22,283 bases of DNA from a virus: positions 1 to 22,283 of IMG/VR virus record IMGVR_UViG_3300005732_000040. One strand, given 5' to 3'. The translations under genes were made by a program, and so were the position numbers. Shown in pieces: positions 7,483 to 13,589 of this stretch. Below the pieces are notes generated by a model. It was not told the DNA's origin. It saw only the letters and a list, made by a program, of their open reading frames with translations, and searched no databases. Numbering within the stretch: the stretch's first letter is position 1; each line of letters begins with the position of its first letter.

Positions 7483-8424
7483 ATGGCTATCAATAGAGCT
7501 AGTATTGCAAAAGAACTACTTCCCGGTCTAAATGCCATCTTCGGCATTGAGTATGGCAGCGTCGATGACGAACATGCCTCTCTCTTTGAGACTGAAAATT
7601 CAGATCGTGCATTTGAAGAGGAAGTACTATTCACCGGATTCGGCACTGCCCCAACAAAGGGTGAAGGTGCTGCGGTCCAGTACGATCAGGCACAGGAAGG
7701 CTACACCGCTCGTTATACACACGAGACTGTAGCACTTGCATTTGCCATCACTGAAGAAGCAATGGAAGACAATCTTTATGATACGTTCTCCAAGCTTCGT
7801 GCACGTGGTCTTGCCCGTGCAATGGCTAACACCAAGCAGGTCAAAGCCGCCGATGTTTTCAACAACGGTTTCACTGGTGGTTCCTATGCAGGTGGCGACG
7901 GCGTTGCCCTATTCTCTGCTTCTCACCCAACCATTAGCGGCAACCAGTCCAACGTAATTGGTGCTTCTGATCTGAGTGAGTCTTCACTAGAGGCTGGTCT
8001 TATTGCCATCTCTAAGATTAAGGACGACCGTGGTATTCTAATCGGTGCACAGGCAGTTTCACTGCATGTTCCAACCGATCTAGTATTTACTGCCGATCAG
8101 GTTCTTAACAGCACGATGTCAACCACAATTGGCGTTAACCCCAATGATACTTCCATTGGTGCAACCAACGTCAATGACATCAACAGTGTTCGTAATCAGG
8201 GTATGGTTCCCGGTGGTTTCTTTGTAAACCGTCGCTTCACTGATACGAATAACTGGTTCCTTAAGACCGATGTACCTAACGGTACAAAGATGTTTGTCCG
8301 TGCACCTCTCGCCACCAAGATGGAAGAGGATTTCGACACAGGCAACCTTCGCTTCAAGGCTCGTGAGCGTTATAGCTTCGGCTGGTCTGACTGGCGCGGT
8401 TTCTTTGGCGCAAACCCAAGCTAA
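7483..8424 (+). CDS. Major capsid protein, Mu gpT-like
   Basis: The 313-residue protein begins MAINRASIAKELLPGLNAIF. It continues with the features of the Mu gpT-type HK97-fold head subunit: an early F-x-E-E segment, HETVALAFAITEEAMEDN around residue 80, a glycine-rich ALFSASHPTISG region near residue 145, and the C-terminal ERYSFGWSDWRGFFGANP. It would form the icosahedral shell. AAGGAGG precedes the ATG, giving a near-ideal ribosome-binding site suited to the most abundant virion protein. Third codon positions are richer in C than in neighbouring genes, as expected for a highly expressed gene. A strong hairpin terminator follows. Confidence 0.92.
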   Translation: MAINRASIAKELLPGLNAIFGIEYGSVDDEHASLFETENSDRAFEEEVLFTGFGTAPTKGEGAAVQYDQAQEGYTARYTHETVALAFAITEEAMEDNLYDTFSKLRARGLARAMANTKQVKAADVFNNGFTGGSYAGGDGVALFSASHPTISGNQSNVIGASDLSESSLEAGLIAISKIKDDRGILIGAQAVSLHVPTDLVFTADQVLNSTMSTTIGVNPNDTSIGATNVNDINSVRNQGMVPGGFFVNRRFTDTNNWFLKTDVPNGTKMFVRAPLATKMEEDFDTGNLRFKARERYSFGWSDWRGFFGANPS

Positions 8425-8448
8425 TTAACTTAGCTAGGTAAACAAAAA

Positions 8449-8495
8449 GGAGAAGGGGTGTTACGAAAAGTAATGTCCCTTCTCTGCTTTGTTTG
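8449..8495 (+). terminator. Intrinsic terminator after the capsid gene
   Basis: GAGAAGGGGTGTTAC at 8450-8464 pairs with GTAATGTCCCTTCTC at 8470-8484 around the loop GAAAA. The stem has 15 pairs, of which three consecutive ones in the middle are G-U. The T-rich tract CTTTGTTTG follows. Placement directly after the major capsid gene matches many phage genomes, where such a terminator lowers expression of the genes beyond and may protect the capsid mRNA 3' end. Confidence 0.78.
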
Positions 8496-8516
8496 TGCTA
8501 ACTAATGCGATATAAT
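8489..8516 (+). promoter_or_regulatory. Candidate promoter with perfect TATAAT box
   Basis: TATAAT at 8511-8516 is a perfect -10 box. TTGTTT at 8489-8494, 16 bases upstream, is a weak -35 (TTG conserved). It sits directly after the capsid terminator and would restart transcription for the gene at 8551. The -10 overlaps one arm of an inverted repeat (GCGATAT at 8507-8513, ATATCGC at 8524-8530), which could be an operator or a 5' hairpin. Confidence 0.45.
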
Positions 8517-8530
8517 GTAATGAATATCGC
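8507..8530. repeat. 7-bp inverted repeat overlapping the -10 box
   Basis: GCGATAT at 8507-8513 and ATATCGC at 8524-8530 are exact reverse complements separated by 10 bases. The left arm shares bases with the TATAAT box. A protein bound here would block the promoter. Alternatively it is a leftover stem with no function. Confidence 0.4.
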
Positions 8531-8550
8531 GCAAATGATTGAGGAACATC

Positions 8551-8856
8551 ATGGCATCAAATATTAGAGTAGGCTTTGTAACTGGTAGTGGCGCAGTGCT
8601 TGATACTGTGACCAGTGTTACTGTTACTGATACAAGACTTCATGCGGTACAGTCTTCAGGCGTTGGTACGTTTCTAATTACAGGAACTGAAACCGATGCC
8701 TATGGCACAGTAAACGGAAACAACATCAAGTATGTTAATACAACAGCTACCGATGTTAATGATGTTTATCTTCCGGGCCTTGGCGTAAGAATGTATGGTT
8801 CAGTAAAAGTTTCAGCACCAACCTCTATTGCTACGACTACGGTTTTCTATGGCTAA
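8551..8856 (+). CDS. Small beta-rich structural-type protein, unknown
   Basis: The start at ATG 8551 is chosen because GAGGA lies 5 bases before it; an in-frame TTG four codons upstream has no such site. The 101-residue product is almost free of Lys and rich in Thr, Val, Ser and Gly, with alternating pattern, so it is probably all-beta. It lies between the capsid gene and an adaptor gene and overlaps the adaptor start by 8 bases. A head decoration or head-closure role is possible from position. No family is recognised. Confidence 0.75.
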   Translation: MASNIRVGFVTGSGAVLDTVTSVTVTDTRLHAVQSSGVGTFLITGTETDAYGTVNGNNIKYVNTTATDVNDVYLPGLGVRMYGSVKVSAPTSIATTTVFYG

Positions 8857-9505
8857 TTACACTTACCTTGTTGGAGATATTATAGCTGCTGCAGAGGATG
8901 ACTCTACAGAGTTTTATAATTATATTCCTAATATGGTTAATCGTGCTGAAGAGCGATTAACAAAAGACCTTGACGATTATGGTTTGGTTACGTATACGTC
9001 TGTTGCAGTAGCTGCAGGTAATAACAAGGTAACACTTCCTTCAGGAACTCGTATTGTTAAGAATGTAAATATTACAAGCGATGGTTCAAAGATTAATCTT
9101 CTTCAGCGTACTGATGAATTTATTAATGACTACTGGCCTGTATCAGCTTCAACGTCAGAGCCAAAGTATTACGCACGAAGAAATAACACAACAATTTTAA
9201 TTGCACCAACACCCGCCTCTACAGTTAACGGTGAGATTGTTCATGTTAACAAACCTACCGCATTAACTTCAGCAAACCAAACTAATTACTTTAGTGATTA
9301 CGCATATGATCTTTTGTTCAATGCGTCAATGATTGAGGCTATGTTATTCATGAAGAACTATTCACAAGTAGGGACTTATCAAAATGTCTACAATCAAATC
9401 TTGGATTTGCAGAGGAACCAAGCTCGTCGTACAAGGCGCGACGACATGCAGTCGCCTTTTTCTCCGGCTGGTGGCGACAATACGATCATTCCCAATGCGA
9501 ATTAA
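8849..9505 (+). CDS. Head-tail adaptor protein (first copy, SU10-adaptor-like)
   Basis: The start is placed at ATG 8849 (MANYTYLV), inside the end of the previous gene, rather than at an upstream TTG. The 218-residue protein has an N-terminal helical part with NMVNRAEERLTKDLDDYG. A beta region follows containing VTLPSGTRIVKNVNI and YYARRNNTTILIAPTP, then a C-terminal helical part around DYAYDLLFNASMIEAMLFMK and an Arg-rich segment. This helix-beta-helix layout is what I associate with adaptor proteins that ring the portal in podoviruses such as SU10 and with P22 gp4. It would join the portal to the tail. A second adaptor-like gene lies at 12635. Confidence 0.7.
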   Translation: MANYTYLVGDIIAAAEDDSTEFYNYIPNMVNRAEERLTKDLDDYGLVTYTSVAVAAGNNKVTLPSGTRIVKNVNITSDGSKINLLQRTDEFINDYWPVSASTSEPKYYARRNNTTILIAPTPASTVNGEIVHVNKPTALTSANQTNYFSDYAYDLLFNASMIEAMLFMKNYSQVGTYQNVYNQILDLQRNQARRTRRDDMQSPFSPAGGDNTIIPNAN

Positions 9506-9527
9506 AAAGCTTATTCGGAGAAAATAA

Positions 9528-10214
9528 ATGGCTATTACTGCAAAAATTGCTCGTGAGATTATTAAGTTTGCCGGTTCAAAAGGTAGAGGTGAAGCCGTAA
9601 AGAAATACGGTGAAGAAGCTGTTAAGGGTGCACGTAAACAAATGCAGCGCGATGCACGTGAGGCTTATAAAAAGAAGGAACGCGCAAAAAAGAAAGGTGC
9701 TTCAGCCCCAAGGCAAACACCTACTGGTACACGCAAAGCACGTAAACTTACACGTAAAACTTCAAAAGCTGAACAGCGTAAAGAGCTTGGGAAAGGTATG
9801 CGTGGTCGATCAGATGAAGCTGAAACAACTGTAGTTTCAAAAGGTAAACGAGGTAAAGTTGCTACCAAAGAAGGTATGACCCGTAAACGTGCACGTGACA
9901 TGATTTCTAAACAAGAGAATGAAACGGGTGAAGAGTTTATGAGCCGTATGGGTCGAGAGGCTCAACAAGGTGGTGTAGGTACTGGTCGTAGATTTAGTGA
10001 AGGTGATCCCGGTTATGCTCGTGAGCAGATTGATTCTATGATGCGTGGTGAGTATAGTTCACCTGAAGAAACAACTAAAGATGTTCTTGAAATGATGGGC
10101 GAAAGTATTGGTCGTCGCAAGAAGGGTGGCAAGGTAGCCAAGAAATCTTCTAGACCTCGTGGTGTTGGCATGGCTCTTCGTGGCTATGGCAGAGCAATGA
10201 AAGGTACAAAGTAA
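9528..10214 (+). CDS. Lys/Arg-rich protein 1 with C-terminal PRGxGxAxRGYGRAM tag
   Basis: The 228-residue protein is very basic through most of its length and mainly helical. Its N-terminus is MAITAKIAREIIKFAGSKGR, and long Lys/Arg/Ala runs lie at about 35-115. The final 19 residues are PRGVGMALRGYGRAMKGTK, preceded by GGKVAKKSS. The same ending occurs in the next two genes. A less basic section at about 125-195 has several Glu and Met residues. Such composition suits binding to DNA or RNA, for example packaged in or ejected from the head, but this is inference. GGAG precedes the ATG. The stop overlaps the next ATG by one base, and AAAGG in the tag codons can be its ribosome-binding site. Confidence 0.8.
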   Translation: MAITAKIAREIIKFAGSKGRGEAVKKYGEEAVKGARKQMQRDAREAYKKKERAKKKGASAPRQTPTGTRKARKLTRKTSKAEQRKELGKGMRGRSDEAETTVVSKGKRGKVATKEGMTRKRARDMISKQENETGEEFMSRMGREAQQGGVGTGRRFSEGDPGYAREQIDSMMRGEYSSPEETTKDVLEMMGESIGRRKKGGKVAKKSSRPRGVGMALRGYGRAMKGTK

Positions 10215-10525
10215 TGAAAAAGACAAAACGTAATTATGCAAAGGGTGGGCTTCTTTCTTACCTTTCACCTGCATATGCTGCATCAAAAGGTGGTGCTGAA
10301 AATGTACTATCTGCATTTAGCCCTGCTTACATGATTGGTAAAAAACTTTCCAAGTCAGGTAAAAAAGAACCTAAAGTTATTAACATGACCAAGAGTAAAG
10401 ATTTTAAAGTTGGTGATGAATTTAATACAACTGGTAAGTTTAAAAAAGGTGGTAAGGTTGGTAAACCTCGTGGTTGTGGTGCTGCACAACGTGGTTATGG
10501 TCGAGCAATGAAAGGTTCAAAGTAA
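10214..10525 (+). CDS. Lys-rich protein 2 with the same C-terminal tag
   Basis: The 103-residue protein starts on the last base of the preceding stop. It begins MKKTKRNYAKGGLLSYLSPA, with a mildly hydrophobic stretch SPAYAASKGG and a second copy-like SAFSPAYMIGKKL. It ends KKGGKVGKPRGCGAAQ followed by RGYGRAMKGSK. The last 19 residues match those of protein 1 at 15 positions, and the coding DNA is also similar, so the two genes probably share ancestry at least in this part. The function is unknown. The small size and repeated SPAY words suggest a virion or DNA-associated protein rather than an enzyme. Confidence 0.8.
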   Translation: MKKTKRNYAKGGLLSYLSPAYAASKGGAENVLSAFSPAYMIGKKLSKSGKKEPKVINMTKSKDFKVGDEFNTTGKFKKGGKVGKPRGCGAAQRGYGRAMKGSK

Positions 10526-11124
10526 TGGCAAAAGGTAAAATTGTAAAAGAACTTCTGGATATAGGTGTAGGAGTTTCTGGTAAAACTGCTAAAAAAGCAA
10601 AAAGAAAAGCTGCTCAAGACGATAAAATGGCTAGAGCAGGTAAACGATATCGTGCTAGATCAGTTGAGCCAAAGGGAAGTACAGCAAGTACAACTACAAC
10701 TTCAAGAAAAAATACTCGTAAAGAAAATGAATTTCAAAAACTTTCACGTGAATATGATGGTTTAAAAATGTCTGCTAAACGAGCAGAAGTAGCAAAGGGA
10801 TCAGACAGTAAATACTATAAAGTTATTCAAGAAAGAAAACCTAAAAGACAAAGACCTAATCTTAGTGAAGTTGAAATTGATACGTCAAATTTTGGTGATG
10901 TAAGAAAAGCTGGTCAGTTGTCTAGAGGCGGTTTAACAAAAAATGCCAAACCTAAACCAAAGCCAACTCATGCTGGAGGAGCAACTCGCGGCAAAGCTGG
11001 TAGCTTGGGTAATTATACTTCTGGTAAGCAAACTAAAAAATACAAAGCAGGTACTGGTAAAGGTACAGTTGCAAAACCACGTGGCGTTGGTTGCGCCATG
11101 CGTGGTTATGGAAAGGCAATGTAA
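10525..11124 (+). CDS. Lys/Arg-rich protein 3 with a shortened C-terminal tag
   Basis: The start is placed at ATG 10525, which overlaps the previous stop by one base and has AAAGG 9 bases upstream; an earlier in-frame ATG at 10474 lies wholly within the previous gene. The 199-residue product begins MAKGKIVKELLDIGVGVSGK, similar in pattern to protein 1 (KIAREIIKFAGSKGR). It is strongly basic and disordered-looking throughout, and ends KPRGVGCAMRGYGKAM. It lacks the final KG-x-K of proteins 1 and 2. A paralogue of protein 1 is likely. A nucleic-acid-binding or virion-internal role is inferred only from composition. Confidence 0.78.
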   Translation: MAKGKIVKELLDIGVGVSGKTAKKAKRKAAQDDKMARAGKRYRARSVEPKGSTASTTTTSRKNTRKENEFQKLSREYDGLKMSAKRAEVAKGSDSKYYKVIQERKPKRQRPNLSEVEIDTSNFGDVRKAGQLSRGGLTKNAKPKPKPTHAGGATRGKAGSLGNYTSGKQTKKYKAGTGKGTVAKPRGVGCAMRGYGKAM

Positions 11125-11127
11125 CTA

Positions 11128-11298
11128 ATGCCTCTTAAAAAAGGTACTAGTAAAAAAACAATTAGTGCAAACATTCGTAAGTTAAAGAAGGAAGGGTATC
11201 CTGCAAAACAACGAGTGGCAATTGCACTAAGCAGTGCAGGTAAGAGTAAACCAAAAGGAAAGAAACGTGGCAGGGTATACAAAACCAAAACTGCGTGA
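11128..11298 (+). CDS. Small basic phage protein (PLKKG...KKTIS pattern)
   Basis: The 56-residue protein starts at ATG 11128, three bases after the previous stop. Its first part, [20 protein letters not shown], followed by [19 protein letters not shown], matches a small family found in many phages and some bacteria that I know as DUF6496 (name from memory). The C-terminus is a Lys/Arg run. No function is established to my knowledge. Its 3' end overlaps the next gene by 32 bases in another frame. Confidence 0.8.
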   Translation: MPLKKGTSKKTISANIRKLKKEGYPAKQRVAIALSSAGKSKPKGKKRGRVYKTKTA

Positions 11299-11674
11299 GC
11301 GGATTAAAAAAGAGGTAATGGCAAGTAGCAAGGGCGGTAAAGCTGGTCAATGGTCAGCACGTAAAGCCCAGCTACTTGCACAGCGTTACAAAGCTGCAGG
11401 TGGTGGTTATACTGGTGGTAAATCTAAAACACAAAAATCTCTTTCATCTTGGACTAAACAGAAGTGGCGTACTAAGTCTGGTAAACCTTCAACTCAAGGA
11501 CCAAAAGCAACTGGTGAAAGATACCTTCCTGAAAAAGCAATTAAGAAATTAAGTTCAAAAGAATACGCTGCAACGACTAAGGCAAAACGGGCTGGTACTA
11601 AAAAAGGTAAACAGTTTGTAAAGCAACCAAAGACTGTAGCAAAGAAAGTAAAGCCATACAGGAGAAAAGCATAA
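11267..11674 (+). CDS. Basic protein of the [11 protein letters not shown] family (DUF5872-like), GTG start
   Basis: The start is placed at GTG 11267, giving [20 protein letters not shown], because AAGGAA lies 6 bases upstream and family members begin near the YTKP motif. The 135-residue product contains [20 protein letters not shown], an [20 protein letters not shown] segment, then [13 protein letters not shown] and a very basic tail. This is the order seen in a small family I know as DUF5872, present in phages, bacteria and some large eukaryotic viruses. The function is unknown. It starts inside the end of the preceding gene and stops on the first base of the next. Confidence 0.82.
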   Translation: MAGYTKPKLRERIKKEVMASSKGGKAGQWSARKAQLLAQRYKAAGGGYTGGKSKTQKSLSSWTKQKWRTKSGKPSTQGPKATGERYLPEKAIKKLSSKEYAATTKAKRAGTKKGKQFVKQPKTVAKKVKPYRRKA

Positions 11675-12024
11675 TGGCTCTCAGTGATTCAGAAAAGGCA
11701 AAGCTAAAGCGTTATGGCTTGTCAGGTCTCAATAAACCAAAGAAGACACCAAGCCATCCTACTAAGAAAGGCGTAGTTGCCGTTCGTACAGGTTCTGGCG
11801 GTGTAAAGGTAATTCGCTTTGGTGCACAAAGCATGGGCCACAATTATTCTCCTGAAGCACGTAAGTCATTTAAGTCACGCCATGCAAAGAACATTGCACG
11901 TGGTAAGGAAAGTCCTGCATACTGGGCAGATAAGTTTTTTTGGGCAGGTAAGGGCGGTTCAAAGAAAATGCCACCTAAGTCACAAAAAGTAGTTCGTGGT
12001 ATTAAACGTAGAGGTAAAGCATAA
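11674..12024 (+). CDS. Basic protein with KRYGLSGLNKPKKTPSHP motif (DUF6321-like)
   Basis: The 116-residue product has KLKRYGLSGLNKPKKTPSHP near residues 10-29, VKVIRFGAQSMGHNYSPEAR in the middle and FKSRHAKNIARGKESPAYWA later. It ends in a Lys/Arg tail. This order matches a small family I know as DUF6321, which recurs in phages. The conserved HAKNI, His and Asp/Trp residues make it look folded rather than just a basic tail. A role cannot be stated. The start overlaps the previous stop by one base, with GGAG 9 bases upstream; the stop in turn overlaps the next ATG. Confidence 0.82.
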   Translation: MALSDSEKAKLKRYGLSGLNKPKKTPSHPTKKGVVAVRTGSGGVKVIRFGAQSMGHNYSPEARKSFKSRHAKNIARGKESPAYWADKFFWAGKGGSKKMPPKSQKVVRGIKRRGKA

Positions 12025-12119
12025 TGGCAATGGGAAGATCAAGCATGGCCCAGCAGGTTTCAAAACCCGGAACCAAAAAGAAACCAAAGAAAGGAAAACG
12101 TAATGGCAAAGGTAACTGA
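12024..12119 (+). CDS. 31-residue basic peptide (MGRSSMAQQVSKPG type)
   Basis: This very short gene begins on the last base of the preceding stop, with GAGG 9 bases before it. The product starts MAMGRSSMAQQVSKPGTKKK and ends in a Lys/Gly-rich tail. I recall comparable tiny proteins (RSSM...Q...KP..KK) in other tailed-phage head regions, which supports it as real despite its size. The function is unknown. It overlaps the next gene by 17 bases. Confidence 0.65.
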   Translation: MAMGRSSMAQQVSKPGTKKKPKKGKRNGKGN

Positions 12120-12273
12120 GTATACTTCAAAGTTTTATGTTGGTGCCTTCAATGACCCAAAGGATGTCTTTGAGTCAACTGGCAAACCAACTGGTCAGGG
12201 CTTTGGTGCAGCACGTAAAGGCCCACAGGTAACTGGTAAAGAAGTAAATCTAAAAGATAACTCTTCTGACTAA
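12103..12273 (+). CDS. 56-residue protein with GFGAARKG motif
   Basis: ATG 12103 has AAGGA at 12091-12095, 7 bases upstream, which lies inside the preceding gene. The product begins MAKVTEYTSKFYVGAFNDPK, continues through VFESTGKPTG to QGFGAARKGPQVTGKEV and has a polar acidic end. The GFGAARKG word resembles the G-x-G-x-A-x-R-G core of the tag in the first three genes of this cassette. The link is weak because the word is short. It is the last of the eight small genes. Function unknown. Confidence 0.72.
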   Translation: MAKVTEYTSKFYVGAFNDPKDVFESTGKPTGQGFGAARKGPQVTGKEVNLKDNSSD

Positions 12274-12296
12274 AAAAGTTTAACCTAGAGTGTAAG

Positions 12297-12635
12297 TTGA
12301 AAAAGTTTTTAAATAAATTTTCAGAAGCATGGATACAAGCTTTTATATCTTGTTGTACTATGATGGTACAAGGTAACTTTTTATCTTTATCTTTAAACCA
12401 TGCTTTTGTTGCTTCTAAAACAGCTACAATAACAGGAATATTAACAGGTTTATTTTTAGTAAAGTTTAATAAAAATATGTCTCCTTTTATAGTAGCATGG
12501 ATAGTTGGTTTATTTACATCAATAAGTGATTATATTGTACATCCAACACACTTTGGTGACTTTTTTTATGAAGCATTAGCTACAGGTATTATGGCAGGGT
12601 TTCTTGCTTATGCTTATGAAAGGTTTAAAAAATAA
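12297..12635 (+). CDS. Small multi-helix membrane protein, holin candidate
   Basis: The 112-residue protein has hydrophobic segments at about residues 12-30, 39-56, 63-82 and 88-106, and a basic C-terminus ERFKK. A TTG start at 12297 is chosen (giving MKKFLNKFSEAWIQAF), because the first ATG would remove the first helix. The ribosome-binding site before it is weak. The sequence (SCCTMMVQGNFLS, then DYIVHP near residue 79) resembles a family of membrane proteins I recall from marine phages. A holin role is plausible from size and topology but no endolysin is adjacent. The DNA is much more AT-rich than neighbouring genes. The stop overlaps the next ATG. Confidence 0.78.
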   Translation: MKKFLNKFSEAWIQAFISCCTMMVQGNFLSLSLNHAFVASKTATITGILTGLFLVKFNKNMSPFIVAWIVGLFTSISDYIVHPTHFGDFFYEALATGIMAGFLAYAYERFKK

Positions 12636-13309
12636 TGACTACTTCAGGAACATTTAACTTCTCATTGGATATTGACGAAGTTATCCAAGAAGCAACTGAG
12701 ATGATTGGTGGGGAAGAGACGCTAGGTCATGAACCTAAGTCTGCTCGTCGTTCAATTAACCTGCTGCTACAGGATTGGCAGAATCGTGGCGTTTTGCTGT
12801 GGACTGCTGACACTACAACGGTTTCAGTATCTACTAGCGTAACAGCATATGATCTAGGCTCAACAGTTGTAGATGTTCTTGAGACAGTTGTCAATAGAGA
12901 TAATACTGATTTGCAACTTGAACGTATTTCAATGGAAGAGTATTTGCGTCTTCCACGTAAGGGACAGACAGGCAGACCCTCACAATATGCAGTTCGTAGA
13001 GGACAGGCAGGAGTAACAGTTTATCTATGGCCTATTCCTGAAAACACTACTGATCTTCTTAAGTTTGAAAAAGTGAGATATATGGAAGATGTTAATAAAT
13101 CTGCAATACAGACTGCTGATATTTCCAGAAGGTTTTTACCATGTCTTACCGCTGGTTTGGCATATCAACTATCTATGAAACGTCCCGGTGTTGAAGGTGG
13201 TCGTATTCAGTTTCTTAAGGCAGAGTATGAAGAACGTCTTGCAAGGGCAATGTCAGAAGATCGTGAAAGAGCAAGTTATTATTTGAAACCACGACTAAAT
13301 AGAGTATAA
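12635..13309 (+). CDS. Head-tail adaptor, P22 gp4-like (second adaptor)
   Basis: The 224-residue protein has an N-terminal helical part with DIDEVIQEATEMIGGEE and SARRSINLLLQDWQNRG. This is the pattern of P22 gp4-type tail accessory factors, where early helices pack on the portal. A beta region (TTVSVSTSVTAYDLG, then VTVYLWPIPENTTD) and C-terminal helices with AGLAYQLSMKRPGVEGGR and an Arg-rich tail follow. It would join or seal the portal after packaging. This is the second protein of adaptor type in the window, about 3.1 kb beyond the first. ATG overlaps the preceding stop by one base. Confidence 0.72.
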   Translation: MTTSGTFNFSLDIDEVIQEATEMIGGEETLGHEPKSARRSINLLLQDWQNRGVLLWTADTTTVSVSTSVTAYDLGSTVVDVLETVVNRDNTDLQLERISMEEYLRLPRKGQTGRPSQYAVRRGQAGVTVYLWPIPENTTDLLKFEKVRYMEDVNKSAIQTADISRRFLPCLTAGLAYQLSMKRPGVEGGRIQFLKAEYEERLARAMSEDRERASYYLKPRLNRV

Positions 13310-13310
13310 T

Positions 13311-13589
13311 ATGGCTAGTAACAAAAGGGCAATTGCCATATGTGACACATGCGGATTTCAGTATCCACATCGTGTTTTAAAGAAAAATAGTTATGGTATG
13401 TTGGTTTGCCCTACTGATTGGGAAGGCCAATTTGATTTAAAGAACCATCCGCAGAACAGAGTTGCAAATACATTTGACGATCCTTCAATCCGTGATCCCC
13501 GTCCACCACTTAATGATGATCGCAACATACTCTGGAATAATGCTAACGTAAACTGGGAAGACGAAACTAGCAATTGGAATAATGTATAA
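13311..13589 (+). CDS. Small Cys-containing (zinc-ribbon-like) phage protein
   Basis: The 92-residue protein has CDTC at residues 11-14, His20, Cys33 (LVCPTDWEG) and His46. A CxxC pair plus a third Cys within 20 residues is suggestive of a metal-binding knuckle, with a His as a possible fourth ligand. The second half is polar, rich in Asn, Asp, Pro and Trp. Similar short proteins with CxxCGFxYP and NHPQN words appear beside adaptor and fibre genes in marine phages. It might be a neck or fibre-attachment component, but this is inference. It begins one base after the adaptor gene stop, and its stop overlaps the fibre gene start. Confidence 0.75.
   Translation: MASNKRAIAICDTCGFQYPHRVLKKNSYGMLVCPTDWEGQFDLKNHPQNRVANTFDDPSIRDPRPPLNDDRNILWNNANVNWEDETSNWNNV

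Noticed and set aside
10474-10524. Upstream in-frame ATG for basic protein 3
   Set aside because: It would add 17 residues read from the tag region of the previous gene in another frame. ATG 10525 has a properly spaced AAAGG and the same overlap style as its neighbours.
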